Origin: a virus
Reading direction: 5' to 3' (one strand)
DNA: 37,477 nt
Virus record (IMG/VR): IMGVR_UViG_3300046167_000468
Location: 1 to 37,477 of that record
Positions within the stretch are counted from its first letter, which is position 1; every line of letters starts with the position of its first letter. This document shows, piece by piece, positions 1-8,438 of this stretch. The notes beneath the pieces are model-generated. The model saw nothing but the letters and a program-made list of their open reading frames with translations. It was not told the DNA's origin and searched no databases. The translations under genes were made by a program, and so were the position numbers.

Positions 1-396
1 TATCTACAGGCAGTGTGCCTTCATTAGAAGCTAAAGGAACATCTGGAGTTACAGATGGTTACATACAATTAAACTGTTCAGAAAACTCACACGGAATTAA
101 ATTAAAAAGTCCACCTCATTCAGCAGGTGCTTCTTATACATTAACATTTCCTAACAATGACGGTAATGCTAATGAGTTTTTGACAAACAGATGGTTCGGG
201 CGTAATGTCATGGGCTTCAGTTTCTTCAGGAGCTACTGGTGGTGGAACAGATAAAGTGTTTGTAGAAAATTCACAGACTATTACAACAGACTACACTATA
301 CCTAGTGGTAAAAGTGCTTCTTGTACTGGTCCAATAACAATGAACGCAGGGGTAGACATTACACTATCTGCTGGATCAAGGTGGGTGATATTATGA
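1..396 (+). CDS. Tail fibre protein, 3' part only, one frame break
   Basis: This is the C-terminal end of a tail-fibre-like protein; the beginning lies before the window. The reading frame is open from base 3. It breaks near base 187, where an AAA run read as AA restores continuity from NEFLT to TDGSGVMSW and on to the stop at 394-396. The restored end (TIPSGKSASCTGPI, then a GSRW terminus) is the beta-rich tip style common to fibres of marine phages. It is rich in Gly, Ser and Thr. The stop overlaps the ATG of the next gene (ATGA), so the two are translationally coupled. The role in receptor binding is inferred from family style. Confidence 0.7.
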
Positions 397-1190
397 GTAC
401 AATTAAATTAAACTGGAACTACTTCTGGCTCGAGCATTATTAAGGCTCCTGACTCAGGATCAACTAACCAAACATTTACTCTGCCAGCATGCTTCTGGTA
501 CATTAGCTAACAACTTCTGAGATACCAGCTGGAGTAGCTGGTGCTACATCTTCAGCTGATGCTACTGCTATGACTATTGATAGTAGTGAAAGAATAGGTT
601 TTCCTGATGCTCCTCACGCTTGGAATACTGTTAATGGCAGTTCTACAGCAATTAGAACATTACAACTAGGGCGACATACAGGTCTTGTGGGTTTTGATGG
701 AAAGAGTACAAGTTTAGCGACTAATGCTTATTTGTCTGCTGGGCAACCTTACAACGGAACTTGGAAATATGTAGATTCTTACAATGCTCAAATGATAATT
801 GCAGATTCAGGTGATTACTTTTTTAGAGCAGCTCCTAGTGGTACTGCTGGAAACACAATAAGTTGGAATCAAACACTAAAAATAACTTCAGATGGCAGAG
901 GCTTGTCACCATTTACTGCAAAGGCTTGGGTTAGAGTAGATATGAGTACTATGGGCGCTCCAGACAGTCATAATATTAGTAGTATTACTGATGTTGCAAC
1001 TGGTCACGCAAGATGTAATTTTACTAACGCTATGGCTAATTCTAGTTACAACATTTCAACTTCAGCAAGGGATGGTTACATTGCCGGTCATAGTAATATA
1101 AACACAACTAGTTTTTATTTACGTGCTGGTGATTCTAATTGGAGTCAAGCAGACCCCGATTACTGTATGGCATTAGTTTTTGGAGATTAA
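393..1190 (+). CDS. Tail fibre protein with three frame breaks
   Basis: The ATG at 393 overlaps the preceding stop. The start MSTIKL followed by a Thr/Gly/Ser-rich stretch is a usual N-terminus of short marine phage fibre proteins. Continuity needs one base removed near 412 (AAA run), near 491 and near 515 (TT run). Three such corrections bring the frame back to that of the intact part, 570-1190. The C-terminal domain (AKAWVRVDM, then NISSITDVATGH, then a terminus of the FGD type) resembles a recurrent fibre-tip domain. The protein would be about 264 residues. A true pseudogene is possible, but the homopolymer pattern favours sequencing error. Confidence 0.65.
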
Positions 1191-1193
1191 GAT

Positions 1194-1793
1194 ATGGCAA
1201 TAGTATTTAATTCAGACGCAGGCACGATCTCAGGCTTGTCAGTCGGTGGCTTACCAGATGGTATAGTAGACGGAGATATGCTTGCAGCCAATGCAATTAC
1301 AGCAGGTAAAATAGTAGATGGTACAATAGTTAATGCTGATATTAATTCAAGTGCAGCAATAGCTGGCTCTAAGATTAGTGGAAGTTTTGGTAAAGTGTTA
1401 CAAGTGTTACAAGATAGCGGTTCTTCTACTTGGTCAAGTTCAAGTTCTTATGTAGATACAGGTGCAACTGTAAATATTACTCCTAGTTCTACATCTTCTA
1501 AAATAGCTTTATTTGCAAATTGTCCACACGAGCATCATAAAAACAATGGCACAGATACTGGAATGAGGTTTGGTATTTATAGGGGTTCAACTCAATTACG
1601 AGAAGTGACAAACTATCGACAGTTTTATATGACAACCACAGGAGTAAGTACACACGGAGAAATGTCTATAAATTATTTAGACTCACCATCATCAACCTCA
1701 GAGCTTACTTATAAAATTCAATTTAGAAATTACTACGCTAATAACGCACATTCAGTTGGAGCTAGTTTAATAGTTATGGAGATAGCGGGATGA
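1194..1793 (+). CDS. Tail fibre-like protein
   Basis: An intact gene of 199 residues. The N-terminal half holds a hydrophobic Ala/Ile/Gly/Asp repeat region (IVDGDMLAANAITAGKIVDG), the beta-helical or collagen-like spacing seen in phage fibre shafts. The C-terminal half (SSSSYVDTGATVNITPSSTS, ending LIVMEIAG) is a common marine phage fibre-tip domain. It lies four bases after the previous fibre gene, and its stop overlaps the next start. It is probably an alternative or accessory tip of the tail fibre. The family is recognised by style, not by a search. Confidence 0.7.
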   Translation: MAIVFNSDAGTISGLSVGGLPDGIVDGDMLAANAITAGKIVDGTIVNADINSSAAIAGSKISGSFGKVLQVLQDSGSSTWSSSSSYVDTGATVNITPSSTSSKIALFANCPHEHHKNNGTDTGMRFGIYRGSTQLREVTNYRQFYMTTTGVSTHGEMSINYLDSPSSTSELTYKIQFRNYYANNAHSVGASLIVMEIAG

Positions 1794-2812
1794 GTACAAT
1801 AGGAACAAATTCAGAAGACCTCATACTAAACGCTGACGGTAGTGGTAGTGATATTAAGTTTAAAAGCAATGGTACTGAAGTAGCTAGTATAAGTGACGGT
1901 GGTGTAGTAACTGCAACTAGCTTTGCTGGTAGCGGTGCTAATCTAACAGGAGTTGGAGTTGCTGGTATTACATCAACTGCTGATGCAACTGCTATAACTA
2001 TTACTTCAGATGAAAAGATAGGTATTGGTACTGCGAGTCCAGCTTGTGTTGCAAAAGGTTTACATATTCAAACTTCTTCTGCTGGAACTTTACCTACTTT
2101 ACAAGCTGATGCAGATGATGTAATTGTTGAAGGCTCAACTCCAGGAATTACTTTAATGGGTGCTACAAATGGTGGTGGTATGCTAGCATTTGGTGATACA
2201 GCTGATGCTGATATTGGTCAAATATTTTATTACCACGCTGACAATAGTATGCGTTTTAAAACTAATGCTACAGAAGCAATGCGAATTACCAGTACTGGAA
2301 GAGTACAAATTAATGCAGAGGCGTTAGGTACTAACTTTGGTGGTGCTGCTGCAAGTATTGGGCATACTTCTACAAGCCCTCTTTTAGAGTTGCATGTTAA
2401 TCACGCTTCTGCTTTTGGTGCTGTTAAATTTATGAATGGTAATGGTGAAGCTGGAAGTATTAGTATGAATTCAGGTAGTGTAGCATATAACACTTCATCA
2501 GACTATCGTTTAAAAGAAAATGTTGATTACACTTGGGATGCTACTTTAAGGCTTAAGCAACTTAAGCCAGCTAGATTTAATTTTATAGCAGATGACACTA
2601 ATACATTAGTTGATGGTTTTATTGCACACGAAGTATCAAGCATAGTTCCTGAAGCTGTTACTGGTGAAAAAGATGCAGTTGATGATGATGGCAATATTGA
2701 ACCACAAGGCATAGACCAAAGCAAACTTGTACCTTTGTTAGTTAAAGCAATGCAAGAACAACAAACAACAATTGAATCACTAACTGCTCGTATAACAGCA
2801 TTAGAAGGATAG
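1790..2812 (+). CDS. Tail fibre with C-terminal peptidase S74 intramolecular chaperone
   Basis: A 340-residue fibre protein. The N-terminal part (about 1-80) has the shaft-type stretch LILNADGSGSDIKFKSNG. The C-terminal 110 residues are an S74 (endosialidase-type) chaperone: SSDYRLKENV at about 230, VDGFIAHEVS, and VPLLVKAMQEQQ, with a final coiled coil (TTIESLTARITALEG). In known S74 proteins this domain drives trimerisation and then cleaves itself off at the Ser of the SDYRLKEN motif. That Ser is present, so release is expected. The block SSADATAM/STADATAI is shared with the gene at 393-1190, which suggests modular shuffling. Confidence 0.9.
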   Translation: MSTIGTNSEDLILNADGSGSDIKFKSNGTEVASISDGGVVTATSFAGSGANLTGVGVAGITSTADATAITITSDEKIGIGTASPACVAKGLHIQTSSAGTLPTLQADADDVIVEGSTPGITLMGATNGGGMLAFGDTADADIGQIFYYHADNSMRFKTNATEAMRITSTGRVQINAEALGTNFGGAAASIGHTSTSPLLELHVNHASAFGAVKFMNGNGEAGSISMNSGSVAYNTSSDYRLKENVDYTWDATLRLKQLKPARFNFIADDTNTLVDGFIAHEVSSIVPEAVTGEKDAVDDDGNIEPQGIDQSKLVPLLVKAMQEQQTTIESLTARITALEG

Positions 2813-2821
2813 GAGTAATCT

Positions 2822-3388
2822 ATGACAAATCAATTAAAAGCTATGATGTTAGGTGTAATTGTTGTACTAGCTTTTTTGATTATGCCTGAATCTAAGGCTG
2901 CTACTGAAACTGTAATAACACAAGATACAACAAGTACAGTTACAACTAACGGCAATCAAACGACTACAGTTAAGTCGCCTCCGCCAAGTGCCATAGCGCC
3001 ACAGTTTGGTGGGAGTAACTCTGACTTGTGTACAATATCTTCAAGTGGATCGGTGCAGACACAGATACTAGGTATCTCGTTAGGTGCAACGTATACAGAA
3101 GAAAATTGTCTTAGACTTAAGAAAGCACAGAAGCTTTACATGTTTGGCATGAAGGTAGCTGCGGTTTCAGTTATGTGTCAAGACCCAGACGTATGGGCTG
3201 CTATGATGTCAGCCGGGACTCCTTGTCCTATAGATGGTCTTATAGGTGATGAGGCTAAGAGAGCGTGGGCTGTCAAGACAGACGCAATACCAATGCCGGA
3301 GGAACAACATGAAGCTACTGCACAAGAGAAGCGTGATAAAGCCCTTAATATTATGGGTACTGTTGCTGCTGCCTTCTTATTCTTTTAG
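2822..3388 (+). CDS. Secreted small cysteine-containing protein
   Basis: A protein of 188 residues with an N-terminal hydrophobic segment (about 8-22) and a likely signal-peptidase site after SKA, so it is probably exported to the periplasm. The mature part has a Thr-rich stretch, a run of prolines and four cysteines (in DLC, ENC, VMC and TPC contexts) that could form disulfides. The last residues (MGTVAAAFLFF) are hydrophobic. An AGGAG-type ribosome site precedes the start. It is the first of five neighbouring genes with signal peptides in the late region. Function is not recognised. Confidence 0.65.
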   Translation: MTNQLKAMMLGVIVVLAFLIMPESKAATETVITQDTTSTVTTNGNQTTTVKSPPPSAIAPQFGGSNSDLCTISSSGSVQTQILGISLGATYTEENCLRLKKAQKLYMFGMKVAAVSVMCQDPDVWAAMMSAGTPCPIDGLIGDEAKRAWAVKTDAIPMPEEQHEATAQEKRDKALNIMGTVAAAFLFF

Positions 3389-4199
3389 TAATTACTACAC
3401 GTTTGGTTACACAGGCAATGCTGCAGCAGACGGTTTAACTTGGACTATGAGTACAAATGTACTTGGTATTCCTACTGATGAAGGCATGGACATTAGTGGT
3501 GTTCTATACAATTACAATGTTGTTAAGAATGTTGAAGATGATTTTGTAGTAACAGTACAAAATAAAGACAAAGAAGACGGTTACATATTTCAAGATACAG
3601 AAGACTGGTCTGGCAAACACGGTATGAGAATACAAAAAGTTATACCGTTACCTTACACGCCAATAGAAAATATAGGTGAAGGTAGTATAGAAACAACAGG
3701 TACAGGTACTGTAGAAGATGCAACTATCTTATATATGTACAGATGGGATGAATGTCGTAATCCACAAAACAATGAGAATTGTCCGGGGTATGTACCGATC
3801 ATTCCAGATATACCTAACATAGACGTATATGATGCATTAGAAGATGATGCAGTAGATGATGCTACTGAAGAAACTGACAAAGAGCTATACGAGAAAGAGA
3901 AAGAAGAAGATACTGAAGACAGAGATAAAGATGAAGAAGATGAAGATCGCTTAGAATTAGCGATGGCTGCGAGTGAAAATGCTTTAACGATAGCTAACAC
4001 AGCTACACAAGCATCTGTTTTACAAACTATGAATGCAGCGACCAATGTTAATTCTTATTATGTTGCAAACATTTCTGGTGGAGTATACAAAGACACTACC
4101 TCTCTAGAAGGTGGAAAAATAGTAGACAATAAGAAAGCTTTTAGAAGCTTATCACAAGACAAATTACATAATACAATGATACGGGAGCAATATCAATGA
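3309..4199 (+). CDS. Secreted protein with acidic coiled-coil region
   Basis: The start at 3309 is preferred over the longer frame from 3246. It has GGAGG seven bases upstream and gives a clean signal peptide (MKLLHKRS, then a Leu-rich core ending SYSFS). The gene overlaps the previous one by 80 bases in another frame. The mature protein is about 270 residues. It has an aromatic and Gly-rich N-terminal half, then a very acidic Glu/Asp/Lys helical stretch (about residues 195-235) likely to form a coiled coil. The stop overlaps the next ATG (ATGA), so translation is coupled. No family is recognised. Confidence 0.6.
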   Translation: MKLLHKRSVIKPLILWVLLLLPSYSFSNYYTFGYTGNAAADGLTWTMSTNVLGIPTDEGMDISGVLYNYNVVKNVEDDFVVTVQNKDKEDGYIFQDTEDWSGKHGMRIQKVIPLPYTPIENIGEGSIETTGTGTVEDATILYMYRWDECRNPQNNENCPGYVPIIPDIPNIDVYDALEDDAVDDATEETDKELYEKEKEEDTEDRDKDEEDEDRLELAMAASENALTIANTATQASVLQTMNAATNVNSYYVANISGGVYKDTTSLEGGKIVDNKKAFRSLSQDKLHNTMIREQYQ

Positions 4200-4720
4200 A
4201 CAAATTAATTACTCTAGGATTAATAATAGGGCTGTCAGGCTGTGCATTATTAATGCCTAAAGAAGTTGCAGCAGAAAACATAGACATTACGGGAACTGTA
4301 CAAAGCAGATGTACTGTGAATACAGATACACCGGGTGTTTATGGAAACCCTAATGCATATACGTTAACAACTTTACCTGCAAGTAATGGACAGTTACCTA
4401 TTGTGCGTGTAGATACAACTTTAGCTAATGCTTATAATGCTGTTATTAGTTATCCTACATCTTTTGCATCTAGCCCTAGTTTAGGAGATACAACAGCTTG
4501 GACAGGAGCTGTTGCAGTTGTTCAGACTTCATCGTCTGACATGTCAGGATATCAAGCAGGTAGTACAAGTACAGGTGCTGCAAGAACTTATCCTTTAAGT
4601 ATAGCAGGTACAACTTGGTTTAGCGTTGCCTCTCAAGCTACATATGGTGGTGGACAGAACAAAGCATTTCCCGGTGGTTCTTATACAGCCCATGTTGTAG
4701 CAGAATGTATCGCTCAATAA
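4196..4720 (+). CDS. Secreted beta-rich protein, possibly fimbrial/spore-coat-U-like
   Basis: A 174-residue exported protein. The signal region has a lipobox-like LSGC at about 13-16, and a signal peptidase I site after EVAA is also possible. The mature protein starts with alternating beta residues and a Cys (TGTVQSRCTV) and ends FPGGSYTAHVVAECIAQ. The second Cys near the end and the final GGSYTA-type strand resemble fimbrial subunit or spore-coat-U domains. The next gene looks PapD-like, which fits a subunit and chaperone pair, but the similarity is weak and by eye only. It overlaps the next gene by 16 bases. Confidence 0.5.
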   Translation: MNKLITLGLIIGLSGCALLMPKEVAAENIDITGTVQSRCTVNTDTPGVYGNPNAYTLTTLPASNGQLPIVRVDTTLANAYNAVISYPTSFASSPSLGDTTAWTGAVAVVQTSSSDMSGYQAGSTSTGAARTYPLSIAGTTWFSVASQATYGGGQNKAFPGGSYTAHVVAECIAQ

Positions 4721-5076
4721 TATTGATAGCGCTGTTGTGTAGTAATGCAATAGCGCATGAAATGACTCCGACATATCCTAAATGGAAAGTTACAGCACAT
4801 AATGGTATATACAAAACCACTATGGAAATGTTTAATAGCCGAACAGATGTAGAATGGTATGAGGTTGGCGTGTTTGATGATGATTGGAAACCAATACGCT
4901 TTGTAACTAGTTACAGAGTTTTTAAATTAGAATACTTAGGTGCTACTAAGTTTGATGTTTATATTAATTCAAAAGATAAAGACAGGGCTGAATACATATG
5001 CTCTAAATCTAAACTCAAAAATAATAGCAATGATAGACCTATGGTAGAATCTAGAATATGTTCGAGGTTTAAATGA
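4705..5076 (+). CDS. Secreted protein resembling the N-terminal half of a PapD-type chaperone
   Basis: A protein of 123 residues with a signal peptide (IILIALLCSNAIA). The mature part reads as a single immunoglobulin-like domain: MEMFNSRTDVEWYEVGVFDDDW, then YRVFKLEYLGATKFDV, a strand order like the first domain of periplasmic fimbrial chaperones. The second domain is absent. Two cysteines lie near the end. It sits between a fimbrial-subunit-like gene and another exported protein and overlaps both. A role in folding the partner in the periplasm is a hypothesis. A search of structure-based profiles would decide it. Confidence 0.45.
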   Translation: MYRSIILIALLCSNAIAHEMTPTYPKWKVTAHNGIYKTTMEMFNSRTDVEWYEVGVFDDDWKPIRFVTSYRVFKLEYLGATKFDVYINSKDKDRAEYICSKSKLKNNSNDRPMVESRICSRFK

Positions 5077-5495
5077 ATAAACTACTCTATATTATATTAC
5101 TAACATTAAGTTGCACAGCAATAGCTGACAGTAACTCAATGACTTTTTCTTTGCCTAGCGCACCTACCAGTTCTGGAACAGATAAGATTCGAGCTGGCGA
5201 TTTAGATTGTAGTAATAGTATAGGGGGTAGCACAAACTTTGAAATGGGATTTACCGGAGTAATTAATAACGCTACTCTGCCGATCATTGGAAAGCCAAAT
5301 GAGGATAACCCTCAGTCCAAAGATATAGGCATATACGCTAGAATTATTATCCCCTTAGATGGACCAAGCGAGCGTATTAATTGTAACACGTTGTATCAAT
5401 TAGAGCTACAGCGTAGACGACTTGAAGTAGAAAAGCTTAGAGCTGAAATTGAAATGTTAAAATCACTACAAGGTAGTGGGGAGTTTGATAACTGA
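5073..5495 (+). CDS. Secreted protein with C-terminal coiled coil
   Basis: A 140-residue protein with a signal peptide (MNKLLYIILLTLSCTAIA). The middle part contains DLDCSNSIGGS and KDIGIYARIIIPL, and a second Cys occurs in RINCNTLYQLELQ. The last 35 residues (LELQRRRLEVEKLRAEIEML) form a strong heptad coiled coil. It starts inside the stop of the previous gene and its stop overlaps the next start, so it belongs to the same coupled block. It may oligomerise in the periplasm. The family has no function I can name. Confidence 0.55.
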   Translation: MNKLLYIILLTLSCTAIADSNSMTFSLPSAPTSSGTDKIRAGDLDCSNSIGGSTNFEMGFTGVINNATLPIIGKPNEDNPQSKDIGIYARIIIPLDGPSERINCNTLYQLELQRRRLEVEKLRAEIEMLKSLQGSGEFDN

Positions 5496-5962
5496 TGGAT
5501 GATTTAGAAAAGAAGATTAAAGAAGTTGAAGACTTACCTAACAAACAAATCAAAGTAAAAGGTTTTAAGTTTAGTGGTGCTAGTATTATGGCGTTGTTTG
5601 CTTTAATATCTACAATACTTGGATCGCTATACGGTGGCTTTTTACTCTACCAGAAAGTAGAGGCATTAGCTTCATTAGACTTAGGTGATATTAGTTCTTC
5701 TATGGCTAAGACTTCTGCTGAGGTGTTACGTATTGAAGAACATGCAAATGCAATTAAGATAGAGCTTAAGAAAGACATGACTGATTTAAGAAATAGTCAA
5801 TGGAATTTAGAATCAAAGGTAGATGGTAAGCTACAGTCAGTAGACACTAAGTTAACTAACTATGATACTAAATTAGATAGATTTGAAATTAAAGTAGAGA
5901 AAGTAAAAACGGATATTGAAAAACGTATTCAAGAATCTTTAGATAACCCACTTGCAAACTAG
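5495..5962 (+). CDS. Single-pass membrane protein with long coiled coil
   Basis: A 155-residue protein. Residues about 28-52 form one membrane helix (ASIMALFALISTILGSLYGGFLLY), and residues about 75-150 form an extended Lys/Glu-rich coiled coil. There is no cleavable signal. The topology resembles spanin-like or membrane-anchoring proteins of late phage regions, but no lysis function can be shown. Translation is coupled to the preceding exported-protein gene (start at 5495 within its stop). Confidence 0.5.
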   Translation: MDDLEKKIKEVEDLPNKQIKVKGFKFSGASIMALFALISTILGSLYGGFLLYQKVEALASLDLGDISSSMAKTSAEVLRIEEHANAIKIELKKDMTDLRNSQWNLESKVDGKLQSVDTKLTNYDTKLDRFEIKVEKVKTDIEKRIQESLDNPLAN

Positions 5963-5968
5963 GACATT

Positions 5969-6175
5969 ATGGACGAAGACAAAAGAGTACAAATACAACT
6001 GGACAAACATACTTCACAAATAGCTAAGCTGTTCAGTAAGATCGATGATACTAACGACAAGATACAAAAGATATTTAATATGTTAAACCAAATTAGGTAC
6101 TTTATATATGGTGGGTTTGCCTACTTTTTAGCATCTGAAGTTGGTATGTTTAATTTATTAAAGTTAGTAGCATAA
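5969..6175 (+). CDS. XhlA-like small membrane protein
   Basis: A protein of 68 residues. Residues 1-42 are a charged helical coiled coil (DKHTSQIAKLFSKIDDTNDK) and residues about 44-66 a single membrane helix. This order, coiled coil first and C-terminal membrane helix, matches haemolysin XhlA-type proteins that act with holins in some phages. The next gene is a multi-pass membrane protein, which fits a holin pair. The assignment is by topology only. Confidence 0.45.
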   Translation: MDEDKRVQIQLDKHTSQIAKLFSKIDDTNDKIQKIFNMLNQIRYFIYGGFAYFLASEVGMFNLLKLVA

Positions 6176-6187
6176 AGGAGATGACAC

Positions 6188-6625
6188 ATGATAGCACTTT
6201 TAACTAACATAGCACCAATAGCTTTAGGGTTTGTTGGTAAGTTGTTTGCTCTTAAGAGTCAAGCAGCACAAGAAAATCAAAAGTTGATGATGCAACAGTT
6301 TGCAGTTAGAGACAAATCAATTAATGATGCAAGAGACAGAGCAGACAAAGAAAGTCCAATGGCTGCGCTTAATAGACGAGTAATTATATTTGTCATATTG
6401 TCTTTAATTATATTTACACAAGTAGCACCTGTATTTTTTAATGTGCCTACTGTTGTTCCTACAGTTATTGAAGGTGCAAGCATACTGGGATTTGAACTTA
6501 CACCAGACACAATAGAGTACGTTACTGTACAAGCTGGTGCTGTATTAAAGTTTGATGAAGTATTTGCATGGGCAACTATGATTATAGAGTTTTACTTTGG
6601 AGCACAATTAGCAAAGGGGAAATAA
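6188..6625 (+). CDS. Multi-pass membrane protein, holin candidate
   Basis: A 145-residue protein with hydrophobic segments at about 1-22, 66-88 and 120-140, separated by a charged helical stretch (QAAQENQKLMMQQ). The three-segment layout and the position just after an XhlA-like gene suggest a holin of the three-helix (GTA-holin-like) type. AAAGGAG lies just upstream of the start. No endolysin is adjacent, so the call rests on topology. Confidence 0.45.
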   Translation: MIALLTNIAPIALGFVGKLFALKSQAAQENQKLMMQQFAVRDKSINDARDRADKESPMAALNRRVIIFVILSLIIFTQVAPVFFNVPTVVPTVIEGASILGFELTPDTIEYVTVQAGAVLKFDEVFAWATMIIEFYFGAQLAKGK

Positions 6626-6626
6626 A

Positions 6627-7730
6627 ATGCCTTACGAAACAAGTCCCGAGATTGATTTCTCAGCCATTGGTTTAGTGGTTGATGTGCCGGCTAACGCTGT
6701 GCCTACAGGTGGTTGGAGTAATTCTTTAAATGTAAGACCCAAGAATGGTTCTGTGCAAGGTGTTAATAAATTTGTAGATGATATACTTTTACATAATTCA
6801 GACTCAGTTATTTCTGGCGGAGAAGCAAGAGCGATTTGTCAGTTTACTCCTGCAGGTGGTGACGATTTAATTATTGCTTATATAGTAAAAGGAACTGATA
6901 GTTTTGGTCATGTTGTTTTATATGACACTGGAACATCAGCTTGGAATGATATTACAAACGCAACAGCAGATCAAAAGTTTACTTTTGACGACAGTTATCC
7001 TCCACAAATATTTGTATTTAATGAATTACTTATTGTAAATCCGGGAACTGATGCTCCACCACAATTTACTGATGCTAAAGTAGCAGCAGGTAGTTTAGCA
7101 GAATTACCTAACTGGTTAAACGATAGCAGTAGTCAACCAATTATATGTAGAATTTTAAGACCATTTAATAATAGATTGGTTGCTATGAATATTAAAGAAG
7201 AGCATGGAGCTGGTACTGCTGATGATGTGTATCAACCTATTGACTTTTTATTTTCATCTCATATTACAACTATATCGTCTTTAGCTGCAGCATCTTGGAC
7301 AGCATCAACTAGCAATACAGCAGGTGATGCATTTTTATTAGATACTCCGGGCAAGATATTAGATGGCGGTCAACTTGGTGAATTCTTTATTGCATACAAG
7401 TCTGACAGTGTAGTAAGAGTTAGAGAAACTGGCGATACTTTTGTATTAGCATTTGAAAGTATATTTGAAGATGATGGTATATACTCAACCAGATGTTTTG
7501 CTAACATTGGTAACTCTCAACATTTAGTTGTTGGTAACTATGGTGTATATTTGCATGATGGTCAATCACAAAAACAAGATATAGCTAAAGACAAATTTAA
7601 AGATACTATGTATGAGCTTGTTGCTCCTGCGAGACGAGATAGGGCTTTTGTTTTTCAACAAACTAGAGATAAAGAAGTGTGGCTCTGCATAAGTACAACT
7701 GCTAATAGCTCTGGCTGCTGGAGGTTGTGA
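6627..7730 (+). CDS. Tail hub/stabilisation protein, N-terminal fragment
   Basis: The first 367 residues of a gene that really runs to 8184. The start region (GGWSNSLNVRPKNGSVQGV) and the repeated short beta motifs with W/DIT and LPNW are the style of the beta-propeller tail proteins of podoviruses (T7 gp12 or P22 gp10-like) that close the tail and hold the DNA in. The frame breaks at about 7713. Removing one G from TCTGGCTGCT continues it as SAAGGCDIAFCYNYEDG. Full length would be about 519 residues. The name is inferred from the family and is less certain than the fragment joining. Confidence 0.65.
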   Translation: MPYETSPEIDFSAIGLVVDVPANAVPTGGWSNSLNVRPKNGSVQGVNKFVDDILLHNSDSVISGGEARAICQFTPAGGDDLIIAYIVKGTDSFGHVVLYDTGTSAWNDITNATADQKFTFDDSYPPQIFVFNELLIVNPGTDAPPQFTDAKVAAGSLAELPNWLNDSSSQPIICRILRPFNNRLVAMNIKEEHGAGTADDVYQPIDFLFSSHITTISSLAAASWTASTSNTAGDAFLLDTPGKILDGGQLGEFFIAYKSDSVVRVRETGDTFVLAFESIFEDDGIYSTRCFANIGNSQHLVVGNYGVYLHDGQSQKQDIAKDKFKDTMYELVAPARRDRAFVFQQTRDKEVWLCISTTANSSGCWRL

Positions 7731-8184
7731 TATAGCTTTTTGTTATAATTACGAAGACGGAAAAATTCATAAAAGAACTCTACCAGATTTGTCTGATATA
7801 TTTGAAACTGAACTGGATGGCGAATTAAAGATATATGCAACAAAGCCTGACAGTACAAAACTACAGGTTCTTTCTAATACAGTATTAGAGTCTGATGGTT
7901 TTTTTGAAAGAACTGATGACAATCTTACAAATAATAGTATCATGAAACAAATCAATAGAATTCATGTTACAGCTACAGGTGCTTGCAAGCTTGCTATTAC
8001 TGGTACAAAAAATTTGAGTGATGCAAAATCATATACTGATATAAACTTTGATCCTGCTACACAATATAAAGTAGACACAAGAGTTTCTGGAAGATATATG
8101 AATCTTAGAGTTACTATGAATGGAGCGACTAATCCAGAACTAACTAAATTGCAATTTGATATTAAGGTTATAGGAGTTAGATAA
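7714..8184 (+). CDS. Tail hub/stabilisation protein, C-terminal fragment
   Basis: This is the continuation of the gene starting at 6627, in the next frame. The open frame reads GGCDIAFCYNYEDGKIHKRT directly across the break. A separate start would have to be at 7789, which has no ribosome site and would discard this conserved-looking joint. The fragment ends LQFDIKVIGVR, and its stop overlaps the ATG of the next gene. It has no independent function and should be merged with 6627-7730. Confidence 0.65.
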   Translation, partial: AAGGCDIAFCYNYEDGKIHKRTLPDLSDIFETELDGELKIYATKPDSTKLQVLSNTVLESDGFFERTDDNLTNNSIMKQINRIHVTATGACKLAITGTKNLSDAKSYTDINFDPATQYKVDTRVSGRYMNLRVTMNGATNPELTKLQFDIKVIGVR

Positions 8185-8438
8185 TGGCTACCATTTCAGA
8201 GACAGAGCTACAAAAAAGATTAAGAAAGTTAGAAGCTGCAGCTCTTGATCCGTCTGATACGGTTATTTTAACTGACGACCAATATACACTTTCAGAAAAC
8301 GTTGTGTATCTTGCTTATGCTTCTGCTCTTAGTAATTTAGTAAACGGTAGCATTCCTAATCAAAGTGACGCTACTGATTTTCAATACTCACCTTACAATG
8401 CTGCTGGAGTTTTGATGGCGTTTCAGAGGTTATTTTAG
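8184..8438 (+). CDS. Adaptor-like tail fibre, N-terminal fragment
   Basis: The first 84 residues of a fibre protein that continues to 9177. It starts with a short charged helix (ETELQKRLRKLEAAAL), which could anchor it to the tail. The frame ends early because of an extra T in the TTT run at 8421-8423. With TT the text continues as LMAFRGYFSSNSIYASG. A coupled start (8184) overlaps the stop of the tail hub gene. Confidence 0.65.
   Translation: MATISETELQKRLRKLEAAALDPSDTVILTDDQYTLSENVVYLAYASALSNLVNGSIPNQSDATDFQYSPYNAAGVLMAFQRLF

Noticed and set aside
2550-2568. A strong hairpin GGCTTAAG CAA CTTAAGCC with a three-base loop, like an N4 virion polymerase promoter.
   Set aside because: It lies inside the S74 chaperone coding region and is produced by the codons of the conserved LKQLKP text, so coding explains it.
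3653-4045. A 130-codon frame on the - strand rich in Ser.
   Set aside because: It is the antisense of the acidic Glu/Asp/Lys-rich coiled coil of the gene at 3309-4199 and has no ribosome site.
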